64,000 nucleotides of DNA from an uncultured Saprospiraceae bacterium (GTDB lineage Bacteria > Bacteroidota > Bacteroidia > Chitinophagales > Saprospiraceae): positions 1 through 64,000 of the forward strand of contig CALHAM010000012.1 of NCBI GenBank assembly GCA_937934275.1, given 5' to 3'. How positions within the stretch are numbered: position 1 is the first letter of the stretch; every line of letters begins with the position of its first letter. Under the pieces are notes generated by a model that saw only the letters and a program-made list of their open reading frames with translations, was not told the origin of the DNA and searched no databases. This document shows positions 1-7,785 of the stretch, piece after piece. The translations under genes and the position numbers were made by a program.

Positions 1-1230
1 CACTACCGTGTTGCCCGTGCCCAACACCACACCGTTCCCATCGCGCCATACCTTCGTCCCAGGAGACGGCGCCGAACCCAGCGTAACCGTCGGAGTCGAG
101 CACGTAATCACACCACCACCCGTAATCTGCGCCACCGGCTCTACCACCACTATCCCAAAATTAATCACACTGTCGCAGCCCTGATACGACTGGCATACGT
201 AGGCGTAGTTCCCAGCATCGCAAAACTCCTCACCACATACCGTAACGCACGAACCCGCGCATATGGACTGTATACCCAAATTCCTCATCAACGGAGCCTT
301 CACCGTAACCTGCTGCCGAACTACACTGTCGCAGCCCTGGTACGACGTGTAGGTGTGCTGATACGTCCCGCTCACCGAAACTTCCTGCCCCCACGGCAAC
401 AAGTACGGTGCATCCTCATGACATACCACCACCGGCGAAAGTATGGTCGGTGGTATCGGAACTACATTCACCGTCCGGCACACTTGTACGCCCGTATTGC
501 ACGAACTGATCGGAGTCACGCATATCTGACCACCCGTAGAACCCGCCGTCACCGTCACCACATTCCCTCCAGGAGCTTCCACCACTACAGGAGGCGTCTG
601 CCCGTTGATCAGCCACCCCCCAGGAGCGTTCCACTCATAACCACCCGCTCCATTCACCGTCGGTATGCTGAACGTGAAGGACCCACCAGGGCACATCGTC
701 GCCGGACCCTGTATCGCTCCAGGAGGCGCTATCGGTGGGGCCTGCGCGGCCAGAGGTGGCGTTACCGTTACGACAAAGTCGCACTGATCGCCCGCATAGC
801 CGTCGATAAGCAGGAAGTAATTCACCCCTGGCGTCAGGTTAGCCGTAATAGAGACCGGATTGTTTCCATTGCCGGAACTCCCTCCGTTACACGCAACAGG
901 GTTGCTGGTGCAACTGGTATAGAGCGCTATTTGCAGGCCATTGCCGTTTTGGCAGTTGGAGGGCGTCACCGTAAAGGTGCCCACAGTGGCACCCGCGATA
1001 AAGCCCAGCCATTGCTCATTTTCAATGGTGCCGCAGAAACCCGGAGGCGTCTGACCTGTGTAACCCGCAGAGCTGCCTGTATAACCATTGAAGTTGCAGT
1101 AAATACAAATATTCTGACAGAAGTCTTCAGCAGGGTGGTTATTGCTGGGGCACTGAGGCGGGAGCTGGGCATAAAGGCTGCTGGCTCCCAAAAAGGCGAA
1201 CAATAAAAAAAGAAGCAGTAACCTAATCAT
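1..1230 (-). CDS. Partial secreted cell-surface protein with PKD/Ig-like modules
   Basis: Only the first 410 codons lie in the window; the frame is open through base 1, so the C-terminus is missing. The ATG at 1230 is followed by a signal peptide (about residues 1-21, ending LYAQ). Residues ~22-155 form a Cys-containing domain with the motifs NGYTGSSAGYTG, ENEQWLGF and TVTPSNC. Residues ~175-260 look like a PKD/Ig-like module (CPGGSFTFSIP, YEWNAPGGW). Short Ig-like units follow that share YQGCDSV. This build is typical of large Bacteroidota surface proteins exported by the type IX system, but the sorting domain that would prove it is outside the window. Ligand and role are unknown. The opposite strand has a long Arg/His-rich open frame here, which I read as a shadow. 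Confidence 0.75.
   Translation of the reverse strand, partial: MIRLLLLFLLFAFLGASSLYAQLPPQCPSNNHPAEDFCQNICIYCNFNGYTGSSAGYTGQTPPGFCGTIENEQWLGFIAGATVGTFTVTPSNCQNGNGLQIALYTSCTSNPVACNGGSSGNGNNPVSITANLTPGVNYFLLIDGYAGDQCDFVVTVTPPLAAQAPPIAPPGAIQGPATMCPGGSFTFSIPTVNGAGGYEWNAPGGWLINGQTPPVVVEAPGGNVVTVTAGSTGGQICVTPISSCNTGVQVCRTVNVVPIPPTILSPVVVCHEDAPYLLPWGQEVSVSGTYQHTYTSYQGCDSVVRQQVTVKAPLMRNLGIQSICAGSCVTVCGEEFCDAGNYAYVCQSYQGCDSVINFGIVVVEPVAQITGGGVITCSTPTVTLGSAPSPGTKVWRDGNGVVLGTGNTVV
167..346 (-). repeat. Two copies of a 24-bp coding repeat (167-190 and 323-346)
   Basis: The two copies differ at one base and encode the shared YQGCDSV peptide in the partial surface protein. They mark successive Ig-like units rather than a mobile or regulatory repeat. 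Confidence 0.7.
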
Positions 1231-1578
1231 TGAGCGTAGTAGTTTGAAGTGTTGAGTCGGCTGCTTGACGACATCTGGCTTTTTGTCTGAGCAGTACTGT
1301 AAAGGTTTGCAAAGGAAGCAAAAAAGTTCATTTTGGAAAAGGTGTCTTGAGCCGATGGAGCGGTCTTGTTCTGCGGAAAACCGGTATTCACCCATCAAGC
1401 AAGAGTTTCGTGTGCTCAGCTCTTCTGCTTCATTTATCCCTTAATTTAAGACGCGCCGAGCAGTCTTAGGCGCTGCCTGTTCTTCTTCGCTTTGGCTATT
1501 ATTAGCATTTAAGCAGAGGGTGTCCGGCGACTTTTATTGCGGCGCATACCTTTGTGCAACTTGATGGCCAAGGATGCT
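1231..1578. other. Divergent intergenic region between two secreted-protein genes
   Basis: 348 bases without a convincing gene. It should hold the promoters of both the minus-strand surface protein and the plus-strand protease. The one recognisable element is a TACCTTTG box at 1547-1554. On the minus strand, TTCCTTTG around 1310-1320 is a one-mismatch relative of the same box. No RNA gene was recognised. Confidence 0.6.
1547..1554 (+). promoter_or_regulatory. Bacteroidota -7 box (TACCTTTG)
   Basis: Exact match to the TAnnTTTG -7 consensus, 24 nt before the ATG at 1579. No good -33 element was seen at the usual spacing. It argues against the longer reading that would start at 1537, because that start would be upstream of the promoter. 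Confidence 0.45.
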
Positions 1579-4251
1579 ATGAGGAAATATACGCTTCTAC
1601 TTGGATTGAAGATTTGCCTGTGGAGTTGGATATCGGCGCAGCCGGCACACGTGCCTAGTCAAGCACTTTTTCAGGTGCAATCGGCCCGCACGGTGCCGAT
1701 GCTCATGCAGCGCATTCAGGCGCACCCCTGGGCTAGAGGCTCGACCTGCTCCCTGGTGTCGGAGGCGATGAATATTTGGCTTTGGGCCGTTGACTCTTCC
1801 GCAATAGGGTATGAAGCGGAGCTATTGGCTTGGCTAAAAGCCCAACCGGAAGTGCTTGTCGCTCAGTACAATCATCGGCTCGAACTGCGTGGGCAACTGC
1901 TTCCGCCCATGCCCAATGACCCCCTGTACACCAGTCAGTGGCATCACCGGAATGTTAGCGCTCCAGAGGCAGATTTGGCCTCTGAGCAGGCTTGGGACAT
2001 CACCACCGGAGGGCTGACGCCACACGGAGATACCATCGTCATCGCCATTGTAGACAGCGGCATAGACGCGCAGCACGAAGACCTTATGCCCAACTTGTGG
2101 CGTAATTGGAGCGAAATACCGAACAACGGCGTAGACGATGACCAAAACGGATATGTAGACGACTTTCGAGGCTGGAACGCCCTGGCCAAAAACGACCAAA
2201 TAGCCGGCATCTCGACCACACACGGCACTCCTGTAGCTGCCTTAGCTGGCGCACGCGGCCACAACAACACAGGAATAGCGGGTGTGAACTGGGAAGTCAA
2301 GCTGCTCTTTGTGGTCGGCAACAACACTGAGGCGGTCATCCTAAGCGCCTTCGACTATGTATTGCGCGCGCGAAAACGCTATAATGCTACTGAGGGGCAA
2401 CAGGGAGCTTTTGTGGTTGCGCTCAACTGCTCGTGGGGTATTAACGGCGGCAAGCCTTCGGATGCGCCGCTGTGGTGCGCGGCTTTCGACTCTTTGGGTG
2501 CTGCCGGCATTTTGAGCGTAGGCGCTACTGCTAACATCCCGGTAAATGTGGATGTCTTTGGAGACTTACCTACGACCTGCCCGAGCGATTATTTCATCGG
2601 CGTAACCAGCCTCACGCGCCAAAACCAGAAGGCGCTCAACGCCGCCTGGGGGCCTGCATCCGTAGACTTGGGAGCCTATGGGGAAAACGTCTTTTCCGCC
2701 CGACCCAACAACAACTACGGCACTGCAGCCGGCACCTCCTTTGCCGCTCCTCTGATTAGCGGCGCCATTGCTCTGCTCTATGCTGCTCCGTGTAACAACC
2801 TCATTGCCATGGCCAAAGCCAATCCGGCAGCCGCCGCTCTTTGGGCGAAAAACCTCCTATTACAGAGCGCCCTGCCGCTGCCCGCTCTGGAGGGCATTAC
2901 CCTCACTGGCGGACGGCTGCACCTGGCTCGTTTGCTTCAAACCTACGAGGAACAGTGCGCAACCTGCCTTCCGCCTTTTGGCGCAGCCGCCCATCCCGTG
3001 TTCAAAGACAGCCTCCAACTCACCTGGTCGGTTGCAAGCGACTCGTTGCTCATCAATGTCCGCTGGCGCCAAAAAGGCACAGCCTTTTGGAATACGATCC
3101 CAAATGCCAAAAACCCCTTAGGGCTAGGAGCGCTCAACGCATGTACTGACTACGAGTTTTCGCTGCAAACGCGCTGCGGCCCTAACGATACAAGTCTCTG
3201 GACGCCACCAATAACAGCCACTACTTTAGGCTGTTGCACGCCTCCTCAAGACTTTAGTGCCGCTTTTATTAGCTCTTCTGAAGTGGTCCTTTCCTGGAAG
3301 GGGCCTGAGGCGGCCACAGGATACTCGGTGCAGATTACTCGACCAGACGGAACCACTAGCCACTTTTCCACTTCTGAAAACAGCCTCTTAGTGAGCAATC
3401 TGCTGCCCTGCACCTATTACAGCGCAACAGTAGTGGCCCTTTGCCAGCCCGACGCAGAGTCGTCGAGCGCAACATTCACCTTTCTCTCCGGCAATTGCGG
3501 CCCTTGTTTAGACCAGCAGTACTGCTCTGCCAGCGGAGCTAACGCCGACCAGGAATGGATCGCCAGCATTCGAATAGGAGCCTGGACACATGCTCCTGCT
3601 CCGGGCAAAGGCTATCAGAATTTTGCTGCTGCCACAAACGAAGCACCCGTTCTGCCCATCGGTACGCTCGTGCCTGTAGTGCTTAAACCCGGATATGCCG
3701 CCCAAACATACCGCGAGCATTTCCGCGTGTATGTGGATTACAACGGCGATGGCGATTTCCTCGACCCCGACGAGTTGGCCTTTGACCCGGGTTTTCCAGT
3801 AACCGAAGCCGTGGAAGGCCTCATCACGGCCCCAGCAACGGCCCAACAAGGGCTAACGCGTCTGCGCGTCCTGATGAAGTATCGAGGAGTATCGGGGGCA
3901 CCGCCTGCGCCGTGCGAGCAATTTGAGTTTGGTCAAGTGGCCGATTACTGCGTGCGCATCGAGGCCGCCTTAAGCACACGGCTCACCGAGCGTTGCTTGC
4001 CTTTGCGCTTGTACCCCATTCCAGCGCAACATCGGCTCTTCCTCAATTGGCAAGGAGCAAGCGCCGAAAACTTGCGCCTGCGTTTCTTCGACGCTGCCGG
4101 CCGGCTCGTCCTCGAACAAAGGACTTTGCTGAACCCTCACAGCACGGCCACCGTAGACCTTGCAGCCCTCTTCAACGGGCTATTTTGGTTAGAAATAACT
4201 ACCCGAATGGGTTCTTTTTGGGAAAAAGTTTGGGTTGTCAAACATCCTTAA
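1579..4251 (+). CDS. Secreted subtilisin-like serine protease (S8) with T9SS sorting domain
   Basis: Subtilase of 890 residues from the ATG at 1579. The frame is open from 1537, but the signal peptide (MRKYTLLLGL onward, ending WISAQ) and a -7 box at 1547 favour 1579. The catalytic triad is visible: Asp in AIVDSGID (~159), His in STTHGTPVA (~215), Ser in GTSFAAP (~387), with the oxyanion Asn in ALNCSWG (~283). Two fibronectin-III-like segments follow (~470-640). A GEVED-type domain comes next (YVDYNGDGDFLDPDE, FGQVADYCV). A C-terminal T9SS type A sorting domain of ~75 residues (LRLYPIPAQ, FDAAGRLV) ends the protein. It is probably an extracellular or cell-surface protease exported by the type IX system. 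It converges on the FemAB-like gene, 22 bp away. Confidence 0.9.
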   Translation: MRKYTLLLGLKICLWSWISAQPAHVPSQALFQVQSARTVPMLMQRIQAHPWARGSTCSLVSEAMNIWLWAVDSSAIGYEAELLAWLKAQPEVLVAQYNHRLELRGQLLPPMPNDPLYTSQWHHRNVSAPEADLASEQAWDITTGGLTPHGDTIVIAIVDSGIDAQHEDLMPNLWRNWSEIPNNGVDDDQNGYVDDFRGWNALAKNDQIAGISTTHGTPVAALAGARGHNNTGIAGVNWEVKLLFVVGNNTEAVILSAFDYVLRARKRYNATEGQQGAFVVALNCSWGINGGKPSDAPLWCAAFDSLGAAGILSVGATANIPVNVDVFGDLPTTCPSDYFIGVTSLTRQNQKALNAAWGPASVDLGAYGENVFSARPNNNYGTAAGTSFAAPLISGAIALLYAAPCNNLIAMAKANPAAAALWAKNLLLQSALPLPALEGITLTGGRLHLARLLQTYEEQCATCLPPFGAAAHPVFKDSLQLTWSVASDSLLINVRWRQKGTAFWNTIPNAKNPLGLGALNACTDYEFSLQTRCGPNDTSLWTPPITATTLGCCTPPQDFSAAFISSSEVVLSWKGPEAATGYSVQITRPDGTTSHFSTSENSLLVSNLLPCTYYSATVVALCQPDAESSSATFTFLSGNCGPCLDQQYCSASGANADQEWIASIRIGAWTHAPAPGKGYQNFAAATNEAPVLPIGTLVPVVLKPGYAAQTYREHFRVYVDYNGDGDFLDPDELAFDPGFPVTEAVEGLITAPATAQQGLTRLRVLMKYRGVSGAPPAPCEQFEFGQVADYCVRIEAALSTRLTERCLPLRLYPIPAQHRLFLNWQGASAENLRLRFFDAAGRLVLEQRTLLNPHSTATVDLAALFNGLFWLEITTRMGSFWEKVWVVKHP

Positions 4252-4273
4252 GGGTCAGAGCCAATAGACAATT

Positions 4274-5203
4274 TCAAAACCAAGCCCACGAGGGGCGCAT
4301 CACTTGCAAGTACGGCCGCGGCTGCCCGCCCAAGGCGCGAAAAACGCGCTCAACGCCGGGCAACATGCTGCCCTCTAAGTCAAGCGTCAAACCGCGTTCG
4401 CTGCAAAAGCCCATCGCTTCCCAATATAAGCGGTAAAGTGCGCCCGAAGGCACCCCCTCATACGCGCGCCCAGCCACTACCACAGCAGCCCGATGCTCCT
4501 CAAAAGCCAACAGCAACCCAGCCACATCCGCACCGCTCTGGCGGCAGCGCGCTACCCAACCGATGCCTTGGCCCCGATCTTGTAGAGCCGCTACCAACCG
4601 CTCTAACGGCGCTCGAGGACGCCGCAATCCTCGCCTATGCATTGAAGCCCGGTACAGGGCAAACAGACGCTTGGCATCGAGGACGCATTCTACCTCCACA
4701 GCCCTATCGGCACGGCGCAATTCGGTGCGCACGGTGTTCTTCAAGCGGGCATAAGCGCGTTCTAGCCGCTGCTCAGCGGCTATTTCGTAGGTGTAGCGAG
4801 TGGTCAGGCGAAAACCAGCCCACACCAACGGCAACCCGTTGGTCAGCTCTGGCCGACAATTCTGCTTAAAAAAGCACACTCGCGGCAATTGCGCCGCTAA
4901 GTCAAGAAGCGCCCGTTGCTCCCAACGCAGGCGCTTGGGCAAAGGCCAGTGCGCCGGCATCGCCTTCAACCACGGCCCGGCATATGTCGTGTAGGGCGGC
5001 AATTGAACGACGGGTATCCCCCAACGCCGCAAGCGATAATAGGGCCATACGCCGCCCTCGACCACTGCCGCCCCCCAGCCCAAAGGCGCGCAAACGGCGT
5101 CTAACCACCAAGGCTGTAGCGTCAGCGGAACGCTGTGGTTAGCGCAGAATTCTCGGTAAGCCCATTGCCCACCCTGCTCCGACAACCTACTTTTGCTGCT
5201 CAT
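4274..5203 (-). CDS. FemAB/GNAT-like acyl- or aminoacyltransferase
   Basis: 309-residue cytoplasmic protein with no signal peptide. The second half carries a GNAT-fold core like that of FemAB and BioF2-like proteins: a helical TVRTELRRADRA segment, LFALYRASMHRRG, then VVVAGRAYEGVPSGALYRLYWEAM and the terminal DLEGSMLPGVERVFRALGG. The motif 'glycine-rich start, F/Y, G in the last strand' is typical of proteins that move an amino acid or acyl group onto a cell-wall or glycan acceptor, but the true substrate cannot be read from sequence. It is divergent from the membrane gene at 5236, with only 32 bp between starts, so the two promoters must overlap. Confidence 0.7.
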   Translation of the reverse strand: MSSKSRLSEQGGQWAYREFCANHSVPLTLQPWWLDAVCAPLGWGAAVVEGGVWPYYRLRRWGIPVVQLPPYTTYAGPWLKAMPAHWPLPKRLRWEQRALLDLAAQLPRVCFFKQNCRPELTNGLPLVWAGFRLTTRYTYEIAAEQRLERAYARLKNTVRTELRRADRAVEVECVLDAKRLFALYRASMHRRGLRRPRAPLERLVAALQDRGQGIGWVARCRQSGADVAGLLLAFEEHRAAVVVAGRAYEGVPSGALYRLYWEAMGFCSERGLTLDLEGSMLPGVERVFRALGGQPRPYLQVMRPSWAWF

Positions 5204-5235
5204 CTCCTCGTTCTTGGCGCCAAAACTCGATAAAA

Positions 5236-5742
5236 ATGACCTTAGGCGATTTTATACGCTCCGTCGGCGACGACCCCGTGCCCGCCACCCTCTACTTCTT
5301 GATGCTGCCCACCTTGGCGCTGCTGACCAACTGGATTGCCGGCAAACAAGCCTTCCAGGCCCCGTGGAAGTACTTCTACGCTTTGCTCGTGTATGCCGCT
5401 TGCATTCCGGGCATCTTCGCCGCCTGCCTAAGCGTTTACCTCTTTCTCTTTCAGCGCGGCGGCAGCATTTTCAACGTCAACCTCATTGCCCAAGTGTTGC
5501 CCATCTTATCCATGGTCCTGACGCTGGCTGTCATCCGACAGCGCGTGTCTTTTGCCTACGTTCCCGGTTTTAGCAAACTCTCTAGCCTTATGCTGGGCCT
5601 GAGCGTTATCTTTTTCCTAATGTACTTGCTCGATCGCACCCGCATCATCGCGTTTGTCTATATGCCGGTGCAGTACTTGCTGCTCATCGTCATTGGCTCG
5701 CTCTTGGTGCTGCACTACACCTTTCGCCAGCTTATCCGATAA
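5236..5742 (+). CDS. Conserved small integral membrane protein
   Basis: 168 residues, almost all hydrophobic, with about five predicted membrane segments (~20-36, 45-70, 80-98, 113-130, 137-160) and a basic C-terminus (FRQLIR). I do not recognise a named family. It lies 9 bp upstream of lptC in the same direction, so it is likely co-transcribed with an LPS-transport gene. That is the only clue to its role. The start at 5236 is the first ATG after the divergent FemAB-like gene. Confidence 0.75.
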   Translation: MTLGDFIRSVGDDPVPATLYFLMLPTLALLTNWIAGKQAFQAPWKYFYALLVYAACIPGIFAACLSVYLFLFQRGGSIFNVNLIAQVLPILSMVLTLAVIRQRVSFAYVPGFSKLSSLMLGLSVIFFLMYLLDRTRIIAFVYMPVQYLLLIVIGSLLVLHYTFRQLIR

Positions 5743-5751
5743 GTTCTGCAC

Positions 5752-6369
5752 ATGTCGAGCGCTATAAGGCAGTGTTTGCTTCCGTTGAAAAGTCCGAAGA
5801 AGGCAGTGCTCGTCGGCTGCGCCATGGCAGGGGCGCTCTTGGCGCTCGTTGGGTGTGGGGAAGGCTTGCCCAAACGAGCCGATATTTTCTACACGGCCGA
5901 CGACGCGGCAGTGGAGATCGCGCGCGGAGTAGAAATCCTGTACTCCGACAGTGCTGTGTTGCGCGTGCGCGTCAAAGCACCTACGCTTCACCATTACTTA
6001 GACCCCGACAACCCGCGCCAGGAGTTTCCCGACGGCATCCATATTGACTTTTTCACCCCCGACGCTCTGCACATCAACAGTGTGCTGACTGCCCGCTTTG
6101 CTGTGCGCTATACCGACAGAGGCCTCATCACCGCCCGCGACAGCGTGGTGCTCATTACCGCTAACCGCGAGGTGCTCGAAACGGAGGAACTTATCTGGGA
6201 CGAAAACAAAGAGCAATTGCGCACCGACAAATTTGTCAAGATTACCCGCCCGGGCGAAGTCATCTACGGCTTCGGCTTAGAGGCCAACCAGGATTTTTCC
6301 TTCTGGAAAATCACTGTGCCCAAAGGCGTCATTCGAGCCGAACCGCTGGACGAGGCCCTGCAACAGTAG
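5752..6369 (+). CDS. lptC: LPS export periplasmic protein LptC-like lipoprotein
   Basis: 205 residues with a lipoprotein signal (ALLALVGC, Cys ~35). The body is all-beta and resembles the LptC family. It has FYTADDAAVEI, a long run of alternating strands, ITANREVLETEELIWDENKEQLRTDKFVKI, then GFGLEANQDFSFWKI, the region that in LptC/LptA-type folds carries the LPS-binding jelly roll. LptC passes lipopolysaccharide from the LptBFG transporter to LptA in the periplasm. The Bacteroidota form is often a lipoprotein with this 'TEELxWD' signature. It follows a membrane protein by 9 bp. The family call rests on motif recall. Confidence 0.75.
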   Translation: MSSAIRQCLLPLKSPKKAVLVGCAMAGALLALVGCGEGLPKRADIFYTADDAAVEIARGVEILYSDSAVLRVRVKAPTLHHYLDPDNPRQEFPDGIHIDFFTPDALHINSVLTARFAVRYTDRGLITARDSVVLITANREVLETEELIWDENKEQLRTDKFVKITRPGEVIYGFGLEANQDFSFWKITVPKGVIRAEPLDEALQQ

Positions 6370-6392
6370 ACCCGCTGCACCTTAGAAGCACC

Positions 6393-7397
6393 TCAAAGGC
6401 GGACAAGGCGCCCTACATACGGACCGGAGTCCGTCATCACGTGAACGAGGTAGGCTCCTGCCGGCAGCGTTTCGAGGGACAAGCGCACGAGGTCGGCTGC
6501 CGTCGTGTATTCGACGGCGTAGCGCTGCCCGCTGAGCGAAAAGACCTCGACGGAGTGAATGCGCTGGCCCGGCAAGAGGGCCGAAGCAACCTCTGTCACT
6601 GGGTTGGGCGACCACTGTACAACGCGCGCCGCAGGGGCCTCCGCCGCACGGGTAAACACGGGGTCGAAGCGCGTGCCGCTATTGAGTACGGCCTTTGTAT
6701 TGGTCTCTTGCACGAAAGCCAGCACGTAAAGCGAGTCGAAGTTCGACGTCCAGCCGTTGGGTTGCGTGTGGGTGTAGGAGAAGTTGAACGTTGCCGACCC
6801 GCCTGGCGCTGGTAGGCTGATGTCTTGTCCATTGATGTCGGTAAGCATCGCCCGAAACACATCGTAGTGCTTGCTCTCGCCGTTAGGCGCGCTGTAGTTC
6901 ACCGTGCTTTCTGCCACAGCCACAAAGAGTTTATAATTGCCTGAAGGAGCGGAGCCAAAGGCGCGCACCGTTACTTCTGCTGTTTTGGTAGGCGCTACAC
7001 CGCCTTCTTTCACTTCAATGGCGATAGGGCTGGTCTTGCCCAAAGCCGCTTCGAGCGCAGCCGCCGGCAACAGGGGGTTGCCCGCAGGTAACAGCGCGCC
7101 GTTGAGCGCTACGCGCGGCGTACCGTTGATGCCGTACACGTTGGCCCGAGCGCTGTTGTGCGTCGGGTTGGCCTGATAAAACACGCAGTTGCTGTACGGC
7201 ACAGAGGGGTGGATGGCTAAGTGATGTACATCGTGCGGATACTGCTGAATAAGGGAGTAAAAGGCCGGATTTCGGCTGGCGCAAATGCCGCAGCGCGAGT
7301 TAGTGAAGTGCTCAATGAGCACGTACTGTTTCGGCTGCTGCTGCGCCCAGAGTACTTGGACAAACAACCAGGCGGACAGGAGTAGTAATTTCTTCAT
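6393..7397 (-). CDS. Omp28-related secreted/outer-membrane protein with T9SS sorting domain
   Basis: 334 residues from the ATG at 7397. The frame is open upstream, but the signal peptide (MKKLLLLSAWLF...LWAQ) fixes this start. After the signal comes YVLIEHFTNSRCGICASRNP, a thioredoxin-like segment with a CGIC redox pair, as in Omp28-family proteins of Porphyromonas and relatives. A beta-rich domain follows (~150-255). The C-terminal ~75 residues (VVQWSPNPV, VEVFSLSGQRYAV, LPAGAYLVHV) form a T9SS type A sorting domain. It is probably surface-exposed; function beyond a possible thiol-redox role is unknown. A TATCTTTG box lies at 7452-7459. Confidence 0.85.
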   Translation of the reverse strand: MKKLLLLSAWLFVQVLWAQQQPKQYVLIEHFTNSRCGICASRNPAFYSLIQQYPHDVHHLAIHPSVPYSNCVFYQANPTHNSARANVYGINGTPRVALNGALLPAGNPLLPAAALEAALGKTSPIAIEVKEGGVAPTKTAEVTVRAFGSAPSGNYKLFVAVAESTVNYSAPNGESKHYDVFRAMLTDINGQDISLPAPGGSATFNFSYTHTQPNGWTSNFDSLYVLAFVQETNTKAVLNSGTRFDPVFTRAAEAPAARVVQWSPNPVTEVASALLPGQRIHSVEVFSLSGQRYAVEYTTAADLVRLSLETLPAGAYLVHVMTDSGPYVGRLVRL

Positions 7398-7785
7398 GTT
7401 TAGAAAACTCAGGTTTAAAAATAAAAAAGAAGCCAACGGGAGCCTCAGCGACAAAGATAAGAGACGCATGCAAACAGCCGGTGCCTTCGGGCATGTGTTT
7501 TGCCGCCTTTGTCGGTCAGCCAACAAGCGTTGACTCTTCGCTGCGCCGCTGCGCGTCAGAGGCTACCGACCGCTCCCTGCCTTGGCAAAGCGCAGGGCCT
7601 TAACGCTGTACTTTTTACATCACTCCTCCTTTTAAAAATTAAGTTTTCGTAAAAACCGACGGCACAATCACCTGAAAAACCGCTCTAAATGAGCTACTAA
7701 GCCCTGCCGTGCCTGCAACGGCTGCCGCCCAACCTCGGCTGAATATGGCCGATAGACTTATTTTTAGGCCGCAAATGCGCTGCTT
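7398..7785. other. Divergent intergenic region
   Basis: 388 bases separating the divergent Omp28-like and PhoD-like genes. It contains a minus-strand -7 box (7452-7459) and an A/T-rich stretch at about 7610-7660. No gene, RNA or hairpin of note was seen. Before the PhoD start, TATTTTTA near 7760 is a one-mismatch -7 box. Confidence 0.5.
7452..7474 (-). promoter_or_regulatory. Putative promoter of the Omp28-like gene
   Basis: Minus-strand TATCTTTG (7452-7459) matches TAnnTTTG, 54 nt before the ATG. A TTTG lies 11 nt further upstream (7471-7474), closer than the normal ~19-nt -33 spacing, so only the -7 box is credible. Confidence 0.35.

Noticed and set aside
355-1206. Long plus-strand open frame opposite the surface protein
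   Set aside because: Its translation is Arg/His-rich with no domain, while the minus strand encodes a signal peptide and recognisable modules.
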